From Rhynchospora pubera (Eukaryota; Streptophyta; Magnoliopsida; Poales; Cyperaceae), in NCBI GenBank assembly GCA_028095005.1, contig CM051460.1, forward strand, positions 158,281,461-158,345,460: a stretch of 64,000 nt of DNA. Reading direction: 5' to 3'. The position numbers and the translations under genes are program-made. Shown one piece after another: positions 12,685 to 24,689 of this stretch. A model generated the notes under the pieces. That model did no database searches. It was given only the letters and a program-made list of their open reading frames with translations, and was not told the DNA's origin. Position 1 is the stretch's first letter. Each line of letters starts with the position of its first letter.

Positions 12685-15683
12685 TTACTTGAGCAAATCA
12701 TCCCACTTACAATACTGGCCACCGGCCAAAGCACGGTAGTAGCGGTCCCTACAATAAACTGGCCTTCCATCAGCTGCCTTGGCTGCAGCTGCTGCCAAAT
12801 CATCGTCCTTAATCACCTCAGCTGGTAACCTAAGCAGGTCTTCTTTTCTAGTAAACAGAGATAACTTTGTCAAAATTATATGCTAATTAAAATTTTCAAG
12901 GTCTATAATCGAATCATTTAAAATGAAACTGAGCATTTCTCACGATTGTGATGTGCATGCATGTTTTGAACAAACTTAGAAATAACAATTGACAGTTCTC
13001 TTGCAATTAGCCCAGAAAGTTGCACGATAGGGCTTCATTTGCAAATATACATAAACACTTGGAGCAATTTACAAAAAAAGAACTTGAATAAGAATACAAA
13101 TTACTATTTTCGAACATATACCTCAAGCTAATTTTGGCCTTCGAACTCGAAGAAGTATTCTCTCTTGAATCATACAAGTTGTGGATGTAATCCTCCACTG
13201 GTGTAGAAAAAACGAACAGAAATACAGCAGTGACAAGTAGTGCTCCTGTCCCGACTAATGTTTGTTTCAAAAGGTTGATCACTGGTTTTACCTAACCAAG
13301 ATAAATGGAATTCTCATTTAGGCCTTCTCATCTTATCCAATAAGAAGGTGTTTTTTAATTGAAACAATAATTAAAGCATCTATTGTACTTGAAGCATCAG
13401 ACAAAAATAATAACTAAAAATAAATATTAAATAACTCATACTTTGTATGATCCCAATAGCCTGTCACGAGCAAGTACCTGTACAAAAAGATGATATAGTT
13501 AAATCAATATCGTATAGCATTTGTCAAATATCAAGGGGAATTTTTTTCCTGCACACCTCAGGTGGCTTAACCCACATCTGTCCATCATACCAGCCAGTTT
13601 CTTCATATGGTACAACAGCAGATAGTAATCTATCACCAACATAACTCCATCCCTGTATTAATGCAACAAAAACAGTTAGTTTTGTGACCCAAGATTTAAA
13701 CTAAAAATTAAACAATGACAGAAATGTGACAACTTACAAGATAAATTCGGAGTACCACTAAGGAAACAAGGAGCAGAGTTCCAATTCCAGCTGCTAGGAA
13801 GAATCTCAGTGGATCCTATGCAAAACAAATGCACACAAAGATAACAGCAATTCCAAATAAAAGAAAGAATACATTGTTTCATTCAGATCTCCTCTTTGAC
13901 ATGATATTCTCTTTGTCAACATGCTAAGTCGTACAGCCATATATATTAGCAAACTAACATCTGTTACAGCAATAATTTGCTTTACAACATATCTGCCAAA
14001 AATGATAAGGGTAAAATTTAAACCTTGGAGGGGTCAAAGCTAGCAGCTGAAATTGGACCACCCAGAACAGTAAAAGTAATAAGCCATAAGCCTCCGAGAC
14101 GTAAAAAGAAAGAACTGGGACTGAGACCAGCCCATGAGTAGAGGGTACTATCTTTCAAAGAAGAGTACTCATTCACCTATAAACAAATAGGAAGAAGCAA
14201 GTATTTAGGAAATAATAGTTAACCAGCACAGGATAATTTTAAGTGATAATTAAAAGACAAGCGCTTTGTACAAATGTTCACTGTTAAGTACATTATTCCC
14301 TGTTTCCATCCTAGTCTAAATGTGGACACTCTGGTTGCTATTGAGCACGTTGTTGAGTTGATAAGACCCTCATACAGTTATATTATTCTCTTGAAAAAAA
14401 ATAACTGAAGTTTTAATACCGTCACTGTGGCAATGAAGTACCGATATAACGTTAATTTTATGAACAACGTTATTTCCCTAAAAATAAATTCCTTTTTCCT
14501 GTGGAACCCCCAGTCGATATCTTCTAGAATCTTGTAAAGATTCAGAGGAAGGAAGGTAACTCATCTACATCATCTTTTTTCCTGATCTTTAGATGGCATT
14601 GAGATTTGTATTCCAGATCCATCTGACGTTCAGAACCAGTGTTATACAGAAACATTAAATGCTTCTGTACAAAGGGAAACGAAAATTCAGTGCACATATC
14701 TAAATGGGCGTCAATTATTTTGGTCATGTGCACTCTAATTTAAATCTAGAGGCTTAGATTTTGCCTTATTTCAGGAAACAATAGCTTTTGCACTTTAGCC
14801 TTATCTTATCAATAATTTTAAAAATTTCTTAAATCGACAAGTTTTGAATATTTAAATATATGTATATTTAGTTATGGACATCAGATTGGATTCAATTTGT
14901 CATCACAAAGCTCCTTTTTCGTTGATCAAAATGATTTAAATATTTAATAATTTATTTTTGTAATTCTATCTGGTAAATCATTTGGTACATATACAAAATA
15001 TCAAAAAAGGGAACAACCTTCTCCCTCTTGTTTGTTGGTAAGTGACTAAGTGGTTCGTCAACAATAATTGTACTTCATAAGATGTGATGTGCTAAATTAC
15101 TTTTGATACTATCTCTCAATTGTATGGTTAGGAGAAATAACTTCTGAAACAAAATTGTTATGCATTTTTAAATTGTTTCTGCAAATTATTTGCTCTGATT
15201 GTAAATATCCTGCAGCTAAGCACGAAAGGAGGATCTAATATACCCAATTTTGGATAGAATACAGAAGATGCGATTAACTGAATCAAATGTCACATCGTCA
15301 AGGACAAAATGGAAGTATTTAAAACTTCAGAAGTATAGACAGAATACACAATAGTAGAAAAACCAATTACGTGATTACCTAAACCAAAGTAAATTCTAAC
15401 TATATTAACCACAACAAAACATTGATTTACTACTTACAGGTCTTTGTTCAAAAGGAACTTCAATCTCCAACCCAGGATCCCAGTTTTTACCAGCAAAACC
15501 ACTTCCTCTCCAATCAGGATCATCTTTTAAAGCCTTGGCAATTACAATCCGATTCAATTTGAAGGAACCCAAATTCACACCCCAAGTTCTCACAACACCA
15601 CTCGTACCACCGCCATAAATCGAACAGCCGGTACTGCTTCTAGCATCTACGCCATGGAGAGAGACCCGCAGCCGCAGAAGCAT
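12685..15683 (-). CDS. CGLD27: CGLD27-like DUF1230 (Ycf36) plastid protein, 313 aa
   Basis: Seven exons, in transcript order 15683-15438, 14176-14024, 13815-13738, 13652-13557, 13477-13442, 13291-13122 and 12847-12685, all with GT-AG introns and consistent phase; they sum to 942 nt. The N-terminus (first 50 residues) is basic and hydroxylated, fitting a chloroplast transit peptide. The mature part carries DUF1230/Ycf36 hallmarks I recognise: GSGFAGKNWDPG, VPFEQRPVNEY, GWSYVGDRLLSA, ETGWYDGQMWVKPPE and ARDRLLGSYKVKPV, and the terminal block ADGRPVYCRDRYYRALAGGQ. Three hydrophobic segments fall in exons 2, 3 and 6. In Arabidopsis CGLD27 is a conserved green-lineage chloroplast protein linked to iron-deficiency responses. 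All exons look intact. Confidence 0.93.
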
Positions 15684-16923
15684 TGCTTGTGTGAATATTG
15701 AAGTGGAATGAATATGTCCAGATCAAACAATGGATCTTATTCGTCTGATTCATGGCGATTTTCGTCTTTGTTTTATAGCCATGCGTTGTTTAGGTGGTGG
15801 GAGTGAATTGTCCGTTTATCCATATATTTGATGCTCATCATATCAGATGGACGGTCTGGATGAAAGGTTAGAACAGAGATGTCAGAGAAAGGGGGCCAAT
15901 ATATTTGATTTAGTTCCATCTTTTTTTCTGGTAGAGAAAGAGAGGAAGAGAGAAGAAGGCACACACGTGGCAGGGAGGTCCACACACGTTGTGTGGAGAA
16001 TTTCGCGCGCGCTACCTCGTGGTCGTGGGGTCGTCGCTTAAAGCCTCAAGACTTACTTGACCAATGACCAATGACCAATGACCACTTGGGTTGGGCCAAC
16101 TAATAGGCGCGATCAGGCCCAGTTTTAAAATATCCGGCCCAATTTTAGAAGTAAAATTGTTTTAGCAGAATTTTCTGACAAGTTCTAGCTGGTTGAATCG
16201 CACATTCGATCTAACTGATTTTGTTGCGTCTCTGTGTGTTGCCAGTTGCCATGTGCATCGGTGCATGATAACTTCTCCAACAAGAGATTGGATATAGAAT
16301 AATACTGTGAAATAGGAGAGGCTACCTACCAAAATTGAAACCTCGACTGGATAATCTAATAGATCCTATCAGTGCGATCCTGATTAGAGAGAGCATCAGT
16401 GCCCAACTGTCGCCAATCAGATTCAATGAGCTTGTGATGGTTTACAAGTTGTGAGAGAGGAATGGAGAAAATTAGTAGCTACAGGTTAAAACTAACAACG
16501 GAAATCAGAGACCAAAAATTCCAAGCAAAGAAACTGAGCAAGATTTTAGCAGGTTGCCACTTGCTAAGCCTGAATGACCAAACAGGGACATCTAGTTTTC
16601 CAAATAGCGCTCCATAGACAAATTACATCCAGAAAACAAAACCATGTAAATGAATCCAACAGATAATTGATTATTACAAAACCTTAAAACCCACCCATGT
16701 AAACTGCATATATCCAGATCTAGGCACAAGAAGCCATCTATTTAAATCAAGAGAGACGTTGACCAAAGAATAATAGGGATGAAACAAACATACTGATCTG
16801 ACAGTATGTGCAACCAAAAAATGCTCATCAGAAATCCCAACATAACAGTTATATATCCCAACATATCTCTTATTACAACAGTCTGGAGAGCTACAAGCTA
16901 AAAAAAAAAAAGACGCCCTCTTT
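15684..16923. other. Promoter side of CGLD27 gene and 3' flank of MRPL43 gene
   Basis: The two neighbouring genes are both on the minus strand, so this interval holds the upstream region of the first and the downstream region of the second. GACCAATGACCAATGACCAA, a 7-bp unit repeated about three times, lies at 16060-16083; CCAAT boxes occur within it. No ORF of substance is seen. Confidence 0.45.
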
Positions 16924-18089
16924 TCAGAATTTTAGTGCTGTGGTCCAAGTACCTTGAACACTGGGGTGCTTTGTGACATGACGGGTTCTGAGCTTGATGA
17001 CCTTTCTGCCTAGTGCATTCCTGAGCCTCGTTGCTTGTAACAATATCTCCTCAGGTGTTAGATTCTTCACACAAACCACCCTCTCATTTTTGTTTTCTGT
17101 GTTGAAAGTTGAAAGAAATGTTACTTGTTTTATAAGAATACATAAGATCAAAACGGGTTATATATTCACAAAAAAATTTAATTGTTCAACCTTAAGTAAT
17201 TTTAAATCGACTTAAACTGTTCATTAGAATTAAAATTCCATCCTAAACTATCAACCTTCATGCTATATGAATATTTCATTTAAGATAGGATTGCATCCTA
17301 AATTACAGTAGATTAGAAGGGAAAACAGTCATAATACTAATAGAAAGACCCTCAGAACACAAAGAGATTAACAAGGTCTTACTGTACAATCCCTTCAAGA
17401 AAGGATGCTGGCCTCTTGACAGTTCAGTTACCACCTCTAGTTGTGGGCTCTTCTCTTTAAAAGTTGGTAACTGATTTTCCATAAATGCCCTGTTATGGTT
17501 AAACATGTCTCAATTTTTTAAAACTCAAATAGTAATGATGTTTGACATAGATCCCAATCTTATCTATAATCAGAACTACAAACCATGCATCTCCAAAGTA
17601 ACTATATCAGAATCATATTAAATTCACAAATAAAATGTCCAGACTCTATTACACAAATGGCACTGATTCATAGATCCATTTAGGTCCCTACGAGTATATT
17701 TCAGCAAAAATACCAAAAAAATAGTAGACACTTGGTAGAATTCAGGTCCAACATTTTCTCAGCAGAAAAAACCAAAATTGGTAAGCAGATCACCAAGGAA
17801 AGTTTTGGAATTAACCCTCAAGAACTAAAATGGGAAATACATGACACTCAAGGGCTGGATGTCTAAATTCACCCTAAATCTAAGAACACGGTAGGGACAG
17901 TACCATAATACTGATAAAGTGGTAATAGTCCTAAGCATTACAGTACACAACAGCCGGTACTGGTACTAAATATTTGTTGAAAAAAAAAATGAAATAATAG
18001 AAGATGTACCTGATACCCCTACTGCTGCCACCCCAGTTGCAATAGCTTACAATCAGCTTCTCTAGTTGCCACACACCTCTCAGTGCCAT
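16924..18089 (-). CDS. MRPL43: Mitochondrial large-subunit ribosomal protein L43 (mL43), 119 aa
   Basis: Three coding exons, 18089-18010, 17489-17383 and 17096-16924, joined by GT-AG introns in phases 2 and 1; they total 360 nt. The product begins MALRGVWQLEKLIVSYCNWG, continues AFMENQLPTFKEKSPQLEV and ELSRGQHPFLKGLY, and ends RHVTKHPSVQGTWTTALKF. This is the L51/S25/CI-B8 domain family, and the 119-residue length equals that I recall for the Arabidopsis protein. It should act in the mitochondrial ribosome. A likely 5' UTR exon ends near 18900 (CAG before GTAAAT on the minus strand), with an acceptor just upstream of the ATG. The reading frame starting at 17151 runs through the last intron and is not the true N-terminus. 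The gene looks intact. Confidence 0.95.
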
Positions 18090-19205
18090 CTCTCTTCAGT
18101 TCAAGAGACTAAATAACAGAAAACAATGAAAATACACACATTTTACATCAATAAGTATTTTTTTTTTTTTTTGGAAATGAGTAGAGGAGAGCTCTACCAC
18201 TTTTCATTCCTGAAAGCAAAAGAAATACAAAAAAAAACCTAAAAAGCAAGTACAAATTCATATCCATCAACCCTCCTTATCTGAACTACAATTTAACCCA
18301 ACTGCATAGGTACCGTTTTATCTCTATATACCGATTCAAACGTGCGCTATGTTATTCCTTACCAAATGCCATCCTCAAAATGAAACCCGATACGAACTCA
18401 TATGAAGTGAAATCTAGGACCCATAAAGTACAACCAAGTACATCAAACAAGCTATTGCAAACAAACAAGGTGAATATCAGAAAATTGAAAAAGAATGTAA
18501 TCATTCTGCCATTTGCCATGACCCTATCCATTTGATTGAATTGCTGGCCCCTCCATCCATTGTGCTTCCCATCAATACGTAATTGCACTTCAAATTGGTT
18601 CAATAGAATTTCACAAAGAAAACACTGAATATAATTCTCTAATTACAGATAACACAAGTTTCTTCATATTTTCCATTCTAAGACCGACATAAAGCTACAA
18701 ACAAAAGCAGCACATCATGCACAAATGGTCCATCATAACTAACCAGGATGCTGCTAGCAACCAATTTTCAACATCTCGACATCGAAGAAATTTTGAGAAT
18801 TGAAACACAGCTGAGTTTAGAGTAGGCCGTCAAATACCATCGCAAATCGAAATTGAGGAGAAAAAACGAAATTAAGTGCATAGAAAAAGCGATTTACCTG
18901 GAGAAAATCAGGTGCTATGCGCAGTGAGTACCCAAAACCCTAGCTAGTCAAAAGGATCTCTCCCCTCTTCTCTATAACGGAGAAATCGTTTTCTCGTGGT
19001 TAATTCAAACGGGTCGTCATCCGGATCCGGGTCCGGTTCGAATAAAGTGTTCAAGCCCGTTTCTCAAGGAAGACAAGACACAAAACTTAAATAGATTTGG
19101 GGAGATATGCAAAAGACCCAATAACAGCCTGGAAAAGTATATGTGGGCTTAGGCCCAATTAAAACTAAGAATATACTAGTCGGAACTCGACACCATGTTA
19201 TCTGG
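18090..19205. other. MRPL43 5' UTR intron, leader and upstream flank
   Basis: The first part is probably a 5' UTR intron running to about 18899, followed by a short leader exon and promoter on the minus strand. A T-rich tract at 18158-18173 followed by GGAAATGAGTAGAGGAGAGC looks like the edge of an old retroposed insertion but could not be classified. The hAT element begins about 250 bp upstream of the presumed transcription start. Confidence 0.4.
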
Positions 19206-22200
19206 AACGAGTCGAATTCGAGCGAGCCAAGTCCTATTCGAATTCGATTCGAAATAAATTCGAACAAATTCGATTCGATTCGTCAAGGAATATCGAGTAG
19301 AGAAATTCAGCCTGTATTCGATTCGTATTTATAACGAGCCAGTTTGACTCGAGTCGTTAATAACTCGAATTGATAAGTCATTCTTTACAGAGTTACGTAT
19401 GGGCTAATGGGCTATGGCCACAATTTTTTATACATAACTCTAACAGAGCTATTATATGCATTTTCAAACCAAAAAGCAAAGACACACAAACTAAGTGCAA
19501 TAAAACATTATAAGCTAGTAATAAGATAAAATGATTAAGCATGATTCAATCATTTCATAATTCCATGACACAATTCATACATCCAATAACTGGATTCTTA
19601 ATACCAGCTCCAATCCAAAAAAATAATTCCATCTCCACGACACAATTCATTTCCAACAAAATTAATACCAGCTCCAATTTAGAAATCTAATTCCATGGCA
19701 CCATGCAGCCAACTCATACCACAAAAAACATTCCTAGCTATTAAGTAATTAATTCACAAAAAAAACCACTCCTAACCAAAATAACAGATTTCACGTTTCA
19801 TCAAACCAGCATCCAAGCCCCAACTTTAGTATTTCACCATTCCTACATGTTAATAATCTATCACTAGTCAAACTATCAAAATATAATTAAAAGCAAAAAC
19901 ATAACTGATGTTTGGGAATAAAAAACAAAATCTGCCTCAGTTTTTGTTAGTCGTCCCCATGGGAATTTCAAATTGAAGATCCTCTTCATCCTTAGTAGCT
20001 TCCTGAACATAAAATATTGCACAAAGTTAGATCAGATTATAAAATAAAAATAGATAAAAAAATATAGAAGTGGTTTGCTTACTTTTACTGTTATCGGCTG
20101 ATATTTTGAGTTGGCTCGTACCCAATCGCCTCCACAAACGAGAACTTCAACATTATCCTTGGACAGCGAACTTCGATAGTCATCCAATACCCGACCTCCA
20201 GCGCTAAAAGCAGATTCAGATGCGACTGTTGTGATTGGAATAGAAAGTACGTCACGAGCCAACTTGGATAAAACAGGATATTTCACCGAGTTCACCTTCC
20301 ACCAGCTTAATACATCAAAATGTTCATTTCTGTTACTTGTAAACACAGGTTCTTGTAAGTACATGTCAAGATCAGACCTTGGGGGATCATATGAGCACTT
20401 GGATTGTACAAAACACATAAAATCATCATCGACTGAGCTATTCGCAGCTGTCCTTGAGCTGCTTGCAGCAACATTTGAGCTACTGGCAGCCGTATTTGTG
20501 AAGCTTCCTGCAGCAACATTTGCCATGGCATACATCTTGAATAAAGCTCGCAATTTAGCTATCACATTTTCAACATGTTCCTTGAACTCAGAAATAGGAT
20601 ACAACCTTTCAAAACATAACTCAACCGACATCTTTTTGAATCTAGGATCAAGAATAGATGCCATGGCTGCAAGTATACTCACTTCTCCCCAATATTTCTC
20701 AAACTTTTCAAACATAGGAACACTCATATCACTTGTAAAACAATCACTTGATAAATAAGCCTCACAAATCATTTTTTTCACCTTAAATATCTCCATTAGA
20801 AATAAATTTGAGGTTGGATAAAGTGTACCAGAAAATAGATTGGTGGCAACAGAGAAAACCTCAAGCAACTTGCACACTTTTTTGGCATTTGCCCACTCAA
20901 TATCATTAAGAAGCCATCCAAAGTTTGAATCTCTCAAAGCATATCCTTCAAATGCCTTCTTGTAGTGTATCACTGACTCAAGCATCCGATGTGTTGAATT
21001 CCACCTTGTTTTCACATCAGTGCATAACGATCGACGAGTGGTTATACCCGATTGAGTGGCTACTTCACCAAACTTTATAAGCCGGGCTGTAGCCTTCTTT
21101 AGATACTTCATCCCTTCTCTAACTTTGAAAAGACAGTTTTCAATTTGGTCCAGCCCATCTTGTACAACCAAATTTAAGATGTGTGCACAACACCTCACAT
21201 GAAAGAAAAATCCTTGAAAATGCAACTTACCCCGTGCTTCAAAACTCAACCTTAAAAGGCCAGCTGCCCTATCATTATTAGATGCATTATCAAGGGTAAT
21301 TGTTCCAATTTTATTTTCAATACCCCACTTCTTGAGACATTCCATGATGGCATCAGAAATAGTTTCACCGGTATGTGGCGGTGAAAGTTCATTAAAACTA
21401 ATGATTCTTTTTTGCATCTGCCATTCTTCATCTATATAATGTGCTGTCACACACATGTAACTTATGGTTTGGTTTGAGGTCCAACAGTCACTGGTGAGAG
21501 ATATGAGATCAACCTTTTTGAAAATCTTCTTAAGTTTTTCATTCTCTGCCTCATATACTTTTAGGCAATCTGCCTTAATAGTATTTCTACTCACCTTTTG
21601 ATAAATTGGACAGAGATACTGTGAGTAAGTTGTAAACCATGAATAATCCACAATTGAGTAAGGTAACTCATGTGCTAAGATCATATAGGCAATTATCTCT
21701 CTAGCTTTCATTGGATCATAACCTGGCATGAATGTCAAATTTACTTCTTCTGGTTTCTCAACTTTAGGAAAAGTTATCATACCTTTGGTGTTCCCACTGG
21801 CTATTTTCATGTAGGGACAATCTTTCAAATGGCGTTTCAAAGTAGTGGTCGCACCAGTATCGGAGGCCTTGTAGGCTTTTCTACAATAAATACACTGGAC
21901 TTTCTTTTCTCCTTTTATAACAACCTCTTTGAAGTAATTCCAAACTGGAGACTTTCTCTTCCGACCAGGTTTCAGAATTTCCTTAGGAGTGGCTTCACCA
22001 GCTGATTTGTGTTCACTGTTGGCACTATCCTCGATCTCAATCTCTTCTTTCTTCTCATTGTTTGCTACAGATTGTGCAATCGAGACAGGTGCATTAGCAG
22101 TGGCGATGTTGGAAACTGCACTTTCAGCCATTCTGCAAGGTGCAAAGTGAAATAGATAAGAATTTTTTTTTAAACAAGAGAACTTTTTTCATGCACCATA

Positions 22201-23394
22201 ATAAAACCAAAACTGAACTATCACTCTTGATATACCATTCTGTGCAAAAGTACAACATAACACTAAACTAATAATTACTAAGGACATTACTAAAATAAAA
22301 GATAATAAAAAAGCCAAGTATGTACTGTACTGGTTTTAGCCAGTAAGTTTCAAATGTTTATATAGAGAAAAAGTAATCAGTTGCTAGCACTTGTTCACTT
22401 GTTCAGTAATTAAACCAATAAGCATTAGTAAGCAAACTTTTCATTTCCAAAAAGCTAAGTATGTACTGTACTGGTTTTAGCCACTCGTTACATCTACAAA
22501 CTTTTATTTTTCAATGAAAAGATAATGACGCATGATTTTTGTGTAAAAAACAACAATTTTTGTACTAAAGTCATCAACAAAATAGAAAATCAAAATTATT
22601 AAAATAAAAAAGAGAGATTAAGGGTTCATACCAGAAATTTAGAAAATTTAGGCAAAGGATATCAGAATTTTTAACTCTCAATCTGCACAACAAAAAAAAG
22701 TAAAAAATTCAATCAACTATGACTATAAAAGAGAGATTAATAACAAAGAAGAGATGTAAGAGATACTTACGAAGGCAAAGTGACTGGTGCAGGATAAGCA
22801 AAGAGCGTGTAAGATAGAGACTAGAGAGTAGCGAGAGAGAAGAAACAGTAGAATCGAGAACCAGGCTACCAGCAAAGAGATGGAAGAGAAAAGGCGGTGA
22901 ACAAATTTGAGGTCGGGTTTGATCAGAGCTAGAGGAGAAGAGAAAATTTGAGATCGGCGGAGCCACAGAGGCGAAGAGAGATTTTTAGGGTTTTAGCCAT
23001 AGAGTAAAAGGGGCGAGAGACTGAGAGATGAAGAGAGAGAAGTGATCAGAAGATTCTGGAGAGGAGAGAGAACTTTGCTTATAGAGGAAGTCACGAAGAT
23101 TTTGGATTTGGTAGGAGGGAAAACTTAGGGTTTTCACTTTTTCACACCTAACTCTGCGTACATTACGTATTTACATGTGCTATGATATGATAGTATTGCT
23201 AGATATATTTCGAGTTAATAATTCGCGAGCCACTAACGAGCGAGCTCTCTACAGCTCGTATTCGATTCAGAACTAATTTCGAGCTTGGAAGCTCGATTCG
23301 TCAGAAACTCGAAATTATTTCGAGCGAGCTAGTTTCGAATAATTAGCGAATCGATCCCGAGCGAGTCACGAGCCACAATTTTTTTGCCACCCCT
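19206..23394 (-). mobile_element. Autonomous-type hAT (Ac-like) element, about 4.2 kb
   Basis: Both subterminal regions (19206-19375 and 23210-23394) are packed with TCGAA, CTCG and GAGCGAGC motifs, as in Ac-like hAT elements. The right end reads inward AGGGGTGGCAAAA, a common plant hAT terminus. The sequence just outside it, ATATCTGG (23395-23402), matches TTATCTGG at 19198-19205 in seven of eight bases, suggesting a target-site duplication. The left end then starts directly with AACGAGTCGAA, without the expected AGGGGTGGC-type terminus, so the left terminal repeat appears to be missing or the boundary lies elsewhere. It carries one transposase gene (19937-22131, -). The exact left boundary is uncertain. 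Confidence 0.75.
19937..22131 (-). CDS. hAT transposase, BED finger / RICESLEEPER-like, 704 aa
   Basis: Exon 1 is 22131-20083 and exon 2 is 20002-19937, joined over an 80-bp GT-AG intron; without splicing the frame would end in an implausible F/I/Y-rich tail. Residues about 60-110 form a BED zinc finger with C80, C83, H101 and C105. The RNase H-like core shows the usual acidic residues in SLTSDCWTSN (D215) and ITLDNASNND (D281) with E447 as the likely third. The family motifs RCCAHILNL (313-321), TRWNSTH (376-382) and SILDPRFKK (492-500) are present. The hAT dimerisation domain occupies about 585-672, including PITTVASESAFS and GGRVLDDYRSSLS. The frame has no stop or frameshift, so it may be functional, or a recent copy; domestication cannot be excluded from sequence alone. 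Confidence 0.93.
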
Positions 23395-23402
23395 ATATCT
23401 GG

Positions 23403-24035
23403 CCGAAAAAATTAAAACCAACGTTACTGTTCACTCAAATTTCGATAATAACTGTAAAAAATTCAAAATTTTAAAAATAACGTTATAGGATCGTCATCCG
23501 AATTGACGAGTGTACAATTGCTTGGATCGACAACTCAAACAGCGATCCAAATATATTATGAAAAAGTTTAAATATTAAAATATAAAAAATATTTAAATAT
23601 TAAATAATATTAAAAAAAATATTTTGAATTGCCTGGATCGTCAATTGGATTGACGATCCAAACAAAAATGGCAGCAAAAATTTTAATACTTTTTAATTTG
23701 CAATTTTGCTTTTTAGCCCTAAAAATTTTTGTTATTACAAAATATATAATTTGTGATTACAATTTAAATATAATTTAAACATCTATTATAAAAATATAAG
23801 TATATAATTAAATTATGCGCGTTAAATACAATGAAGACCGCTATGGCAGCACTTTTAATTTAGCACCGTAGCGGTCCATCAAGTCGTACCGCTATAGCAG
23901 GGCTATTGCGATTCATAGCGGCGCTATTTAAGTCACTAATAATATATATGCATAAAACTATTCAACATGAATAATTTAAGATATACATATATATAAGATT
24001 TTTTATATACATACAAATATGTATGTGTAAAATTA
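23403..24035. other. Intergenic with short inverted repeats
   Basis: AT-rich DNA with no gene. It holds the perfect hairpin at 23634-23660. Near 23832-23935 the words ACCGCTAT and ATAGCGG recur, with GACCGCTA and TAGCGGTC facing each other; these look like ends of a degraded DNA transposon but no boundary could be set. Confidence 0.4.
23634..23660. repeat. Perfect 12-bp inverted repeat, 3-base loop
   Basis: TGGATCGTCAAT (23634-23645), loop TGG, then ATTGACGATCCA (23649-23660). Related words GGATCGTCATCC and GCGATCCAA occur 100-170 bp to the left, so this may be part of a decayed element rather than a functional stem. Confidence 0.7.
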
Positions 24036-24043
24036 AATACAAA

Positions 24044-24681
24044 CAGTGGCGGAGCCAGTAGGGGTGCGAGTGGGGGCCTGGCACCCCCTAATATTTGAGA
24101 AAATACAAGACTAGATATATAGGATTATAGGAAGTCCAATGGAAGATGGGTATTACCTCAATTATTTCTTTGTATATTTTTGGGCCGTAACAATGTAATA
24201 GAAAAGAAAAGGTCCATGTTTGCCCCAATCTCATCTTCTCACAATTATAACAGAAAAGGCCCATGTTCAGCCGTAACAATGCAGAACCTCTCGATTACTG
24301 ATAATTTAATCTTTGTGAATTATGAATTGGGAATTTTGATTTTGTGAATCTGTCACTTTAGTTCTTACTTTTTAATTCTAATTTGACTGTAAATTGTAAC
24401 TACAGTTAAATTTAACATTAACTATACTTTTATTATTATAAACTATAGGTTTCAATCATGAAGAGAAAAACAATGCTTATAAAAAAGTTTTGATTCTTAT
24501 TTGGTCTCTCGTATTTTTACTGATTGCATAATTAACTATTAACAACTATTGGAATGAACTATAAGATTGTTATATCTGTAGGTGCAATTTAGATTGGTTT
24601 TTTTATTGTTATTTTTTCAGCATTTTGACATTGGATGTCAGCCACTGCACCCCCCAAATTCAAATCCTGGCTCCGCCCCTG
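24044..24681. mobile_element. TIR element with 8-bp TSD (CAGTGGCGGAGCC family)
   Basis: A 638-bp element flanked by a perfect 8-bp duplication, AATACAAA, at 24036-24043 and 24682-24689. The ends are CAGTGGCGGAGCCAG and, reading inward from the right, CAGGGGCGGAGCCAG. The 8-bp duplication fits the hAT superfamily. The interior is AT-rich and non-coding. The repeated phrase CCGTAACAATG (24186 and 24272) suggests a small internal duplication. Confidence 0.8.
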
Positions 24682-24689
24682 AATACAAA

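Noticed and set aside
20231..20758. 175-codon plus-strand frame
   Set aside because: It is antisense to the hAT transposase; the Ala/Leu-rich stretch mirrors the transposase's Ser/Ala linker.
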